Shown piece by piece: positions 1-6,792 of a stretch of 27,013 nucleotides of DNA. The notes beneath the pieces were generated by a model. The model saw only the letters and a list, made by a program, of their open reading frames with translations. It was not told the DNA's origin and made no database searches. The position numbers and the translations under genes are program-made. The stretch is from CAZUHN01 sp964620535 (GTDB taxonomy: Bacteria; UBA8248), in assembly GCA_964620535.1 (NCBI GenBank), contig CAZUHN010000123.1, positions 1-27,013 of the forward strand, in the 5' to 3' direction. Each line of letters starts with the position of its first letter. Position 1 is the stretch's first letter.

Positions 1-255
1 GGCGTCCTCGGGAAACTTTTGAACCCTTCGAGACGGCGGCGGGCAGTAGAGCATGTAGGGGAAGAAGTGACCGTCCCGGAGCGACGCGCGTGCGGGGTTC
101 TTGCCCAGGCGCGTTCGACCGAATCCGACCTCATAGCGCACTCGGCTACCGTCCACCGGCTCCCGAGGCGATAGAGCCACCTCCTCCAGGATTCGCCTTC
201 GGGAGGAGATGGCTGAAGGACTAACATAAGGGGTGGTACCACTATCGGGGGCAGG
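1..255 (-). other. Possible partial or decayed reading frame at the left edge
   Basis: One minus-strand frame stays open for 85 codons and runs off the left edge. Its translation has a plausible protein composition (stretches such as RVRYEVGFGRTRLGKNPARA and DGHFFPYMLYCPPP) and high third-position GC, which favours real or formerly real coding sequence. There is no convincing start: the only GTG candidate (codon 180..178) sits directly against a GGAGGAG with no spacing. I do not recognise the family. It could be the 5' part of a gene continuing outside the window, or a relic. Nothing else is visible between here and the TSUP gene. Confidence 0.25.
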
Positions 256-363
256 TTATATGGTTATCTGCGAAACACTGGACTTTAGATTCGTTCGAGT
301 TTTTTGACAGGACGGCTCCGCCCGTCAGACTTTATCGCCTGCCCCGAACGTGCGGGAGCATTC

Positions 364-1113
364 ATGTATCTTCTCCTCGTCTTCGTTGCGGCCTTCATCG
401 GCTCGGGTCTGAAAGCCATCGGCGGGTTTGGCTTCGCCACGCTGACCACACCGGCGGTCGCTCTCTTTTGGGACGTTCCCACCGCCATCGCGGTGATATC
501 GATCCCCACCATGTTGACCAGTATTCTGAACGGTTGGCGGACACGGGCGGCCTATAAAGAGGGGTTCAGACCTTTCCTCCCCTTCTTCCTAGCGAGTCTC
601 GCGGGTCTGGCCATCGGCCTGACGGTCCTGTTCAGCGCCGACGCGCGCTTCATGAAATTTTTCCTGGGCGCCTTTCTCATCGGGCAGGTGCTCTGGCAAT
701 GGACCCATCCCGAAAAGGCGAAGCTGCCCGAGAACTCCCCGATCCGGGGAATGGGCATGGGTCTTCTCGCCGGCGTGATGCTCGGCACGGTCGGGATGCC
801 CTCCCATATCATCGCGACCTATCTCACCGGGCTGCATCTATCTAAATCCAGGTATCTTTTCATTCTGAGCATCAGCCAAGTGGCCCTGCGGACCGTCGTG
901 GTGGCGTCGCTCTTCGCCGCGGGCACCTACTCCGAGGGGGCGGTGGGGCTGATGGTTGCCATCACCGTCCCCGTCTTCGTGGGCTACTTTCTGGGAACGC
1001 GCCTTTTCGACTGGTTGCCCGAAAAAGTTTTTTTTAGAACGGTCATGGTGATTCTTCTGATCATGGCCGCCTCGCTCGTCGTGGCCAATCGAAGCGCCCT
1101 TTTTCCCTTCTAG
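364..1113 (+). CDS. TauE/SafE (TSUP) family membrane permease
   Basis: The 249-residue protein is hydrophobic throughout, with about seven to eight predicted membrane segments and the N-terminal glycine-rich start of the TSUP family (FIGSGLKAIGGFGFATLTTP). Members of this family export or import sulfite, sulfonates or other small organic anions in the inner membrane. I start it at ATG 364, which has GGGAGC about 7 bases upstream and begins directly with the first membrane helix; an in-frame TTG at 304 would add a non-hydrophobic tail. Export of sulfite made by the sHdr system is an attractive role but is inference, since the gene is on the other strand and far from that operon. It precedes the ABC ATPase gene by 128 bases. 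The family call is firm; the substrate is unknown. Confidence 0.8.
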   Translation: MYLLLVFVAAFIGSGLKAIGGFGFATLTTPAVALFWDVPTAIAVISIPTMLTSILNGWRTRAAYKEGFRPFLPFFLASLAGLAIGLTVLFSADARFMKFFLGAFLIGQVLWQWTHPEKAKLPENSPIRGMGMGLLAGVMLGTVGMPSHIIATYLTGLHLSKSRYLFILSISQVALRTVVVASLFAAGTYSEGAVGLMVAITVPVFVGYFLGTRLFDWLPEKVFFRTVMVILLIMAASLVVANRSALFPF

Positions 1114-1144
1114 CGGCCCGGGTGGAGCCAAGAGTCTGAACTTG

Positions 1145-1156
1145 ACGAGCGCTCGT
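1145..1156. promoter_or_regulatory. Perfect 12-bp palindrome upstream of the ABC ATPase gene
   Basis: ACGAGCGCTCGT is its own reverse complement. It follows a -35-like TTGACG (1142..1147), in the 128-base gap between the TSUP gene and the ATPase gene. No good -10 box is visible at 17 bases; TAATTA/TTATAA lie at 18 to 21 bases. It could be an operator, or chance. Confidence 0.3.
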
Positions 1157-1241
1157 GATGTGAAGTAATTATAAGGCCATCCTGTAAATAAGTTCCGGCC
1201 TCCGCGCCGGGAGAAATTATCTCTTGACCAGAGGTTTTGTC

Positions 1242-1994
1242 GTGCCCGCGAAAGTCAGTATCAGAAACCTCACGATGGACTACATGCTGAAGGACAGGGT
1301 TGTTACCGCTTTGAAGGCGATCAACCTGGACATCGAAGACGGCGAATTCCTGTGCGTGGTAGGCCTCTCCGGCTGCGGCAAAACCACCCTCCTCAATATT
1401 CTGGGCGGTTTTTTCCCGCATACGGAAGGAGAGATTCTCCTTGACGGAAAACCCATCGACGATGCCGAGCGGATGAATCGCGGGGTCGTCTTCCAGGAAT
1501 ACGCGCTCTTCCCCTGGCGCACCGCTCTAAAGAACATCGAGTTTGGCCTCGAGATGAAGAGGATGGCGCCCAAAGAGCGCGAGGAGACGGCCAATAAATA
1601 CATCAAGCTCGTTCACTTGGAGAATTTTGCGCATCTCTATCCACACAACTTATCGGGGGGGATGAAGCAGCGCGTGGCCGTCGCGCGGGCGTATGCCTAC
1701 GAACCCGAGTTCCTCTTGATGGATGAGCCCTTCGGCGCCCTCGACGCCCAAACGCGAGAAAACCTTCAGGAGATGACCGTCGAGGTATGGCAAAAGACGA
1801 AGAAAACCATCTTCTACGTGACGCACAACCTGAGCGAAGCCGTCTACCTGGCCGACCGAATCATCGTCCTCGCGGGGCAGCCCGGAAAAATCCACAGGGA
1901 GATTCGTGTCGATCTCCCCAGGCCGCGCAACACTTTCGACCCGAGGTTCATCGAGATCACGCTCGAAGCAACCGAAGCGGTCCGGGGGAATTGA
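1242..1994 (+). CDS. ABC transporter ATPase, nitrate/sulfonate/taurine (SsuB/TauB) class
   Basis: The 250-residue protein carries every ABC motif in order: Walker A GLSGCGKTT, Q-loop FQEYALFPW, signature LSGGMKQRVAVARA, Walker B FLLMDEP with D-loop FGALDAQ, and the switch histidine in VTHNLSEA. The EYALFPW Q-loop and overall length match the NitT/TauT family that energises uptake of sulfonates, taurine, nitrate or pyrimidine precursors. The GTG at 1242 is preferred (AGAGG 9 bases upstream, product begins VPAKVSIRNLT); TTG 1224 is an alternative. It presumably pairs with the permease at 2077..2931 and the binding protein at 3933..4928, although those are on the opposite strand and the genes converge, so they cannot share an mRNA. 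Substrate unknown. Confidence 0.88.
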   Translation: MPAKVSIRNLTMDYMLKDRVVTALKAINLDIEDGEFLCVVGLSGCGKTTLLNILGGFFPHTEGEILLDGKPIDDAERMNRGVVFQEYALFPWRTALKNIEFGLEMKRMAPKEREETANKYIKLVHLENFAHLYPHNLSGGMKQRVAVARAYAYEPEFLLMDEPFGALDAQTRENLQEMTVEVWQKTKKTIFYVTHNLSEAVYLADRIIVLAGQPGKIHREIRVDLPRPRNTFDPRFIEITLEATEAVRGN

Positions 1995-2009
1995 CTGACA
2001 CCCCCCTGC

Positions 2010-2045
2010 AAAAAGAAAAAAAGGCCAGCCCTGAAAGGGCCGGCC
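2010..2045 (-). terminator. Intrinsic terminator after the ABC permease gene
   Basis: Bases 2023 to 2045 form a GC-rich stem (GGCC-A-GCCCT / AGGGC-C-GGCC around a GAA loop). Read on the minus strand it is followed by a long T-rich tract (2010..2022), a textbook Rho-independent terminator just past the permease stop codon. On the plus strand the stem has no T tract, so it would stop the ATPase transcript less well. Confidence 0.75.
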
Positions 2046-2076
2046 CGTAGCCTTTCTACGGTGTCCGCGAAAGCTG

Positions 2077-2931
2077 TTACTGGCTTCTGCCGGTTTCGGC
2101 CAACATACCCCACTTCACGACAGTCACGTTCTCGAACTTCTCGAAGATAAACTTCTCCATTACGAAGCCGACGAGGGCTATCGTCGCGATGCCGACCAGC
2201 ATGAAGGTCGTGTCGAGCTCCTCGCGGCTGTCGAAGATGGCATAACCGAGACCCCAGTCACTGGCCGCCACCATCTCCCCCGCGATTCCGGCCCGCCAGG
2301 CCCGGGCCAGGCCGATCCGGAATCCGCTCAGGATGAAGGGCAGCGCCGCAGGGAAGATCACCTTCCAGAAAAGCGTCATCCTCTCGGCGTTCATCGACTT
2401 CGCGGCCCGAATCCATACAGGGTTCACCGTCTTTACGCCCGTCCAGGTCGAGGAAATGACCGGAAGTGCTGCCGCGAAGGCCGTGATAAATACCATCGTC
2501 GTGTTCCCGAGGCCGAACCAGAGCACCAGAATCGGGCTCCAGGCCAGCGCCGGGATCGGCAGCAGCATGCTCAGGATGGGGACCATGAACTTCTCGAACC
2601 ACTTGACCCGCCCCATGGCGATGCCGAGCGCGGTGCCGATCACGGCGGCTATACTCATCCCTATCAAGATCCGCCAGGCGGTGTGCATCGAGTGCACGCA
2701 AAGGACACAAACCGTATCTCCGGCTAACAGAAAGATCACCTCATGGGCCCGGCGCAAAATCGGCAGGATCCGAGGGAAAAGGGCCGGCTCATCGACGTAC
2801 AAGGCGATCAGTTCCCAGGTCACCGCGAGCACGACAAAGCTGGGCACGTTGTCCCGCATCCAGGTGTTAAACTTTTCCGACCTGCTCATTTCGGCCGGAA
2901 TCTTGACTTCATCACGCGTCGCGACTGCCAT
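2077..2931 (-). CDS. ABC transporter permease, nitrate/sulfonate/taurine (SsuC/TauC) class
   Basis: The 284-residue integral membrane protein has about six predicted helices and the BPD_transp_1 cytoplasmic EAA-type loop (AAKSMNAERMTLFWKVIFPA, near residues 183 to 202), which docks on the ATPase. It resembles SsuC/TauC/ThiX-type permeases. GGAG lies 8 bases before ATG 2931. It is followed at once by a strong terminator. The cognate ATPase is the convergent gene at 1242..1994, and the periplasmic partner lies about 1 kb upstream on the same strand, separated by a degraded region. A TATAAT at 3259..3254 could be a -10 box for its own promoter, but no matching -35 is visible. Confidence 0.87.
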   Translation of the reverse strand: MAVATRDEVKIPAEMSRSEKFNTWMRDNVPSFVVLAVTWELIALYVDEPALFPRILPILRRAHEVIFLLAGDTVCVLCVHSMHTAWRILIGMSIAAVIGTALGIAMGRVKWFEKFMVPILSMLLPIPALAWSPILVLWFGLGNTTMVFITAFAAALPVISSTWTGVKTVNPVWIRAAKSMNAERMTLFWKVIFPAALPFILSGFRIGLARAWRAGIAGEMVAASDWGLGYAIFDSREELDTTFMLVGIATIALVGFVMEKFIFEKFENVTVVKWGMLAETGRSQ

Positions 2932-3381
2932 CGGATTGTCTCCTTACACCACCCTATTAAATCCGGCGATTGCAAACCGGCTCAGTTCTTCGGGTACTTC
3001 GTATCCAGGCCGTCCTATTTTCTTCTGGTTATTTTTTCCTTTTCGCAGCGGCCGTTTTCTTTCGCCGCGCAAGGAGCTTCGATTTCAGCGGTTTTCCGGG
3101 CGCCTTCAAATCCTCGTCGATTTTCCTGTATCTTGCGGCGATTTTTCTCTTCGGCCCTCCCCCTTTCCGGCCAGGGCAACGCCGGGTGCACTGGCGGGGC
3201 TGAGAGGAACGTTGTGCGCCATTCCAGCGCCGCTGCTGGCGAAGGCGATGCCCATTATACGCTACCGGTGCCCCAGTTTCTCCCTCACCCGATTGTCTAC
3301 ATCGACTCGGCGCTGAATTTGCCCACCTTGTCCACTCGAGTGGAACTTTACGAAGAAATCCGCATATTCAATCAGCACATC
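2932..3381. other. Gene-free stretch upstream of the ABC permease
   Basis: No convincing gene is present. Several short open frames exist on both strands without start signals or recognisable motifs. The minus strand has a TATAAT at 3259..3254 and GC-rich inverted repeats (for example CCAGC/GCTGG near 3216..3235). The plus strand contains a fragment reminiscent of the 5' half of a THI box (GGGTGC to GGCTGAGAGG, about 3183..3208), without the 3' half. Together with the relic immediately to the right, this looks like decaying sequence. Confidence 0.5.
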
Positions 3382-3739
3382 TCAAATATTGGTCGCGAAA
3401 CATTGGGCCGGTGTTCCTCCCGAATTGCCGGGAAACGCGCCCCAGAGGTTCGTCTGCTCGTGCTGGTCGGGACACTGGCGGGAACAGTTCGCGAATGAGA
3501 ACAGATCCGCCACGGGCACCGCCAGAATCGCCCCTCGAAGCGTTTTCAGAGAGACCCGGTTCAAGATACGGTGAAGCGGCGTGGATGAACTGGGACTCGT
3601 CCCCGTGAACGGCGGCGAGAACCAACAGCGCAGGTCCCCGCTCTCTCCCCTGGATACACTGAAGCGGAAGGGCCGTCGCCCCTTCCGTCAACATCCGAGC
3701 TACGGGAAGAGGAATGAATCGTCGTGCACCCGGCTCCAC
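3382..3739 (-). pseudogene. Relic of an aspartoacylase / succinylglutamate desuccinylase family gene (frameshifted)
   Basis: Two overlapping minus-strand frames together reproduce the N-terminal third of an AspA/AstE-type zinc hydrolase. Frame one, from GTG 3739, reads VEPGARRFIPLPVARM and then PALLVLAAVHGDE, where HGDE is the family's metal-binding His/Glu motif. Frame two continues from about 3570 with LNRVSLKTLRGAILAVPVAD, then a decayed version of the family's PD..DLNR.FPG block (PDQHEQTNLWGAFPGN), and stops at 3382. A frameshift near 3570 separates them. About two thirds of a normal 330-residue protein, including the third zinc ligand and C-terminal domain, is missing. Such hydrolases often sit beside ABC importers, so this may once have belonged to the transporter locus. 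Confidence 0.7.
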
Positions 3740-3881
3740 GGTAGTATCTTCGGTTCAAAGGGGGCCCCATTTGCCCATGTTTTGAATATGCTCCGGACGT
3801 CGATTTGCTTTTTCCGGTTCAGCCAGCAACGCAAAAGCGCATTGGTTTGCCGCACTTTCGGAAAGGCTAACAGATCGGCAA

Positions 3882-3910
3882 GGAGGGCGGGGGGTGCTCT
3901 CCCGCCCTCC
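3882..3910 (-). terminator. Strong hairpin, probable terminator of the binding-protein gene
   Basis: A perfect 10-bp GC-rich stem (GGAGGGCGGG / CCCGCCCTCC) with a 9-base loop lies 23 bases beyond the stop codon of the substrate-binding protein gene. The T tract after it on the minus strand is poor (TTGCCGATCTGTT), so it may act as a transcript-stabilising or weak termination hairpin. Confidence 0.55.
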
Positions 3911-3932
3911 TACCTGATCTTGCTGGAAATCT

Positions 3933-4928
3933 CTAATTCAAGGGGTTTCCCATGGCGGCCTTCATCGGGTTTTCGATCACGCCGGTCTTCTTGAAGTCCG
4001 GGATCACGTTAATTTTTTTGTCCTTCTTGAGAACTTTCGCCATCTTGTTCACGTAATTGTAGAACCGACTGTCAATTTGTGGATGCATCGAGATCGACTT
4101 CAGGCCAGCCTTAATCGTTTTGAGCGACACCTTCTTGCCCTTTTTGACGAGTTCGTTCCTGTAGACCGAAGCGAATTTGTCGAAATTGTTGGTGAACAAG
4201 TCCGCACCCTTCAGGAAGGCGCGCAGGTAGTTCTCGATGACCTTGGGATGATTTTTGACCTTACGCGGGTCGGCGACAATCACGAACGGCGGATCGTCGT
4301 ATTTGCAGAAGTCGACCCCTTTGATCCTTCTCACGAGACCCTTCGCTTCCGCGATACTGGGCAAGGGCTCGGTCGTCAGCGCGAAATCCACCGTCCCGTT
4401 GACGAGTGCCGGAATCCGGTCCGTCGTTACGGCGTTCACGACCGAATAGTCCTTCTCCGACAGGCCCACGGCAGGCAAAATGAAGCGCGTGAAACCATAG
4501 TAGGTGCTCGTCGCCTTCCCGGCGACTAGTTTTTTCCCCTTCAGGTCCTGAATGCTCTTGTAGGGGGAGTTCGGCTTCACCATCAGAACGCTGGCCTTGC
4601 ACCAATACGACTGAATGCCGATGGCGACCATGCCCTTGGTTCCCTTGCCGAGATAGCCCACGTAAGGCCGGGCCGCGGCCTGGGCGACGTCCACCCCTCG
4701 GGCCAGGATGGCCTGGGCCATCAGCTTTCCTTGCTTGAACTGCTTGAGCTCATAGTTGCCCTTCCCCAGAGTCTTGTCGAAGTAGCCCATGGCGGCGGCC
4801 ACCACATCGACGGAGCCGAACGCCGCGGCGTGATGCCCGATTCGCAGCTTGTAGGCGGCTTCCGCCGCCGCGCCGCCAATACTCAACACAAGAGCAATGG
4901 CCAATACTGCTACTACACAATTGCGCAT
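3933..4928 (-). CDS. ABC transporter substrate-binding protein, NMT1/SsuA-like
   Basis: The 331-residue precursor has a clear Sec signal peptide (MRNCVVAVLAIALVLSIGGA, cleavage likely after AEA). The mature protein starts YKLRIGHHAAAFGSVDVVAAAMGYF, the hinge-type opening of the NMT1/TauA/SsuA family. Further family hallmarks are PYKSIQDLKGKKLVAG and the domain crossover AVTTDRIPALVNGTVDFAL. It captures a small ligand in the periplasm for the permease at 2077..2931 and the ATPase at 1242..1994. ATG 4928 is chosen because GGAGG sits 9 bases upstream and the signal peptide begins there; an upstream TTG extension has no leader properties. The gene has its own promoter and a 16-bp tandem repeat in its leader. 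Substrate unknown; a sulfonate or sulfonate-like compound would fit the sulfur theme but is inference. Confidence 0.88.
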   Translation of the reverse strand: MRNCVVAVLAIALVLSIGGAAAEAAYKLRIGHHAAAFGSVDVVAAAMGYFDKTLGKGNYELKQFKQGKLMAQAILARGVDVAQAAARPYVGYLGKGTKGMVAIGIQSYWCKASVLMVKPNSPYKSIQDLKGKKLVAGKATSTYYGFTRFILPAVGLSEKDYSVVNAVTTDRIPALVNGTVDFALTTEPLPSIAEAKGLVRRIKGVDFCKYDDPPFVIVADPRKVKNHPKVIENYLRAFLKGADLFTNNFDKFASVYRNELVKKGKKVSLKTIKAGLKSISMHPQIDSRFYNYVNKMAKVLKKDKKINVIPDFKKTGVIENPMKAAMGNPLN

Positions 4929-4942
4929 AACTCGATACCTCC

Positions 4943-4976
4943 AAATGGCAAGATATTCAAATGGCAAGATATTCAA
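4943..4976. repeat. Tandem 16-bp repeat in the leader of the binding-protein gene
   Basis: AAATGGCAAGATATTC occurs twice head to tail (4943..4958 and 4959..4974, plus AA of a third copy). On the transcribed minus strand it is GAATATCTTGCCATTT, ending next to the ribosome binding site of the gene starting at 4928. The copies are identical, which suggests either a recent duplication or a paired binding site. Confidence 0.85.
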
Positions 4977-5069
4977 CCGGGTAACACACAGGGAGACGGA
5001 TGATGAGATCTTGCGGGAGTTCTCCTCTAGGCAAAAATAAACCCAACTGATTGTTGTAAGATGCAATTA

Positions 5070-5098
5070 AGTATAACATACATCTTATAAATATTCAA
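5070..5098 (-). promoter_or_regulatory. Sigma70-type promoter of the binding-protein gene
   Basis: On the minus strand TTGAAT (5098..5093) and TATACT (5075..5070) are spaced by exactly 17 bases in an AT-rich island. The predicted start near 5063 gives a leader of about 135 nt that holds the 16-bp tandem repeat. It also lies in the divergent gap to the bicupin gene. Confidence 0.6.
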
Positions 5099-5218
5099 GA
5101 AAATTATTTCCGCACGCCCGGGCCGGTAGCCCGACCGGGTATCCGGCCAACCAGGGGCGGCGGGCAAATCGGAGCAATGAGGCGATCGGTTTTATTTTTC
5201 CTTTTCGGAGAGGTGTAT

Positions 5219-6013
5219 ATGCCTTTTTACCGGTTCGAGGATTTCAGCGAGAAAAAGCTCACTCCCCACCTCTCCTCGGGGCGAGGGCCCATCATCGAGG
5301 GCGAGTACATTTACTTCTGCCTAGTGTCCAAAGACCCCGGAACCGGATCGGAGCTCCACTACCACCCGAACGAGCTGATGATTTTCCCGCTCGCGGGAAA
5401 GATCCACGCCCTCGTCGGGAAAGATCGCCGCATTGTGCTTCCCGGCACGTTCATTCACGTCCCTCCCTATGCGCGCCATCAGATACTCGCCACCGAAGAC
5501 GGACGGATGGATTATCTCTACGTGAAGGACCGAACTTGGACGGTCGTCGGAATCGCCCAGGACGAGGCCATCCCGGACGAGGCCCCGACGGTCGATGAGG
5601 TGAACCGGGAATACGAGGAAGGAAAATATCCCGGACAGGAAAAAGCGCCCGACAAATCAGAGGCCATCATTGAGGGCCTCCGCGATTCCTACTATCCTGT
5701 CATCAACTCGCTCGACGCACCGCCTTTTTCCACCCTCAACTACAAATGGATGGAAGGCGAGCGGCTCTCCTTCGGCTTCTTCGATCTTCCGGAGGGGCAC
5801 GAGGAGCCAATTGGCGAGAACGAGCACGAGCAGTTTATCTACATCGTCCGGGGTGAGGTGGACGCTCGAGTGGACGAGGAGTGCAAGAAGGTGAGCGCCG
5901 GCGGGGTGGTCCACATCCCCAGGGGCGCGCGCCGGAGCATATCGACGCGGAAGGGGAAATTCGCGCGCTACGCCACCGTCCGGGCCTCGAAAAATCTCGA
6001 GAAATTGATCTAA
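5219..6013 (+). CDS. Bicupin protein
   Basis: The 264-residue protein has two cupin barrels. In the first (about residues 30 to 110) SELHYHPNELMIFPLAGKI followed by GTFIHVPPYARHQI gives the His-X-His, Glu and distal His ligands of a metal-binding cupin. The second (about 190 to 250) has HEEPIGENEHEQFIYIVRGE and the closing strand GGVVHIPRGARRSI; it lacks the distal His (Arg instead), so it may not bind metal the same way. Cupins of this kind include dioxygenases and isomerases; the reaction here is unknown. ATG 5219 is used because GGAGAGG precedes it by 5 bases; the ATG at 5177 has no such site. It is divergent from the ABC binding-protein gene. Confidence 0.8.
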   Translation: MPFYRFEDFSEKKLTPHLSSGRGPIIEGEYIYFCLVSKDPGTGSELHYHPNELMIFPLAGKIHALVGKDRRIVLPGTFIHVPPYARHQILATEDGRMDYLYVKDRTWTVVGIAQDEAIPDEAPTVDEVNREYEEGKYPGQEKAPDKSEAIIEGLRDSYYPVINSLDAPPFSTLNYKWMEGERLSFGFFDLPEGHEEPIGENEHEQFIYIVRGEVDARVDEECKKVSAGGVVHIPRGARRSISTRKGKFARYATVRASKNLEKLI

Positions 6014-6208
6014 TAAGCGAGGATCTTTTATGGTGTACCGGTCCAGCGAAACTTCATGCTCGCTCTAGACACAGATTGAATGGCAATAGCTTGGCAGTAA
6101 GAAGCGAATTCAATATAGCAAGCCGGTTCGGTAGCAGTGTAGTTTGGGAATCGAGTAAAAAGAATCATCGAACCCTAAAACGAGCACGGACCGGCAGCGA
6201 AAATTCTG
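6014..6208. other. Gene-free stretch after the bicupin gene
   Basis: This stretch is more AT-rich than its neighbours, with no open frame of note, no recognisable RNA and no clear terminator. It abuts the transposase relic and may be former insertion-sequence flank. Confidence 0.5.
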
Positions 6209-6620
6209 TCACACTTCAAGTCTCCTGCTCTGGGTTGCGCGTTTCAGCACGACGATGGGCAGGTATCTTCGGCCTGCGTGGAAATTCACCTTAAGCCGTA
6301 AAATGGCACCAGGATCGCCTGCAACTGGAACCTGAGGTGAAGAACAGAGTGCGTCGAGCGGCCATCCCGCCCTTGGTTCGAATCACGGATGCTGAAAGGC
6401 CGGATCCCGTCCACGATAGATTTCAGCGGGCGTCCGGCCACCGAACGTGGTTAGACCGCTCGGCCGTCACGGCATGAGCGGAGAGTTGGACCTCGCCCAT
6501 AGGGAACGGACTTGGTTCTTCCTTCGGCATCCGCCCGACGATCGTAGCGCCCAAGTGCAATCCCGCTCGGCAAAGGGTGTTGGCGATCTTAACCTTCCCG
6601 TCGTGTCCAACAATACGATC
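6209..6620 (-). pseudogene. Relic of a DDE (integrase-core) transposase with its catalytic core deleted
   Basis: Minus-strand translation gives two separate blocks of one transposase family. The upstream block (about 6599 to 6423) reads GKVKIANTLCRAGLHLGATI and later HAVTAERSNHVRWPDAR, resembling the helix-turn-helix region and the start of the integrase domain (family form VTA-RPNHVW-VDLT). The downstream block (about 6436 to 6209) reads FGGRTPAEIYRGRDPAFQHP, a TGA stop at 6385..6383 where an Arg codon is expected, FEPRAGWP, then NFHAGRRYLPIVVLKRATQ, matching the family's C-terminus. The two are in different frames and abut near 6430, so roughly 200 codons including the DDE residues are lost. 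The family assignment is from memory of this transposase type. No terminal inverted repeats could be identified. Confidence 0.7.
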
Positions 6621-6792
6621 GGGGGAAAGTCCCCTTTTCCAAATGACTTTTCGGTGTAAACATTCAGCATCACAACAGTGTAACAAGAGGAATTTATTGA
6701 CCAGGAACGGGCTGTGGGAGACATCGATCGAGTTGTTGGACAAGACGCCACCCTCCCGCTCCGCGGGGATTCCAGCGCGCTCTCGCCCTTCT
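6621..6792. other. Short non-coding gap between transposase relic and flavoprotein gene
   Basis: An open minus-strand frame spans this gap into the flavoprotein gene, but it shows no recognisable motifs here. I see no confident gene, promoter or terminator. Confidence 0.4.

Noticed and set aside
304..332. TTGACA at 304..309 as a -35 box for the TSUP gene
   Set aside because: The sequence 17 bases downstream (AGACTT) is a poor -10, and TTTATC is spaced at about 21 bases.
3183..3208. Plus-strand GGGTGC to GGCTGAGAGG resembling the 5' half of a TPP riboswitch (THI box), near an NMT1-type transporter
   Set aside because: The conserved 3' half (CCUGAUC..GGAUAAUGCCAGCGUAGGGA type) is absent downstream, and the nearest transporter genes lie on the other strand.
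2333..3498. Long plus-strand frames over the permease gene and its upstream region
   Set aside because: They overlap the well-supported permease in antisense and show no domain signature or start signal.
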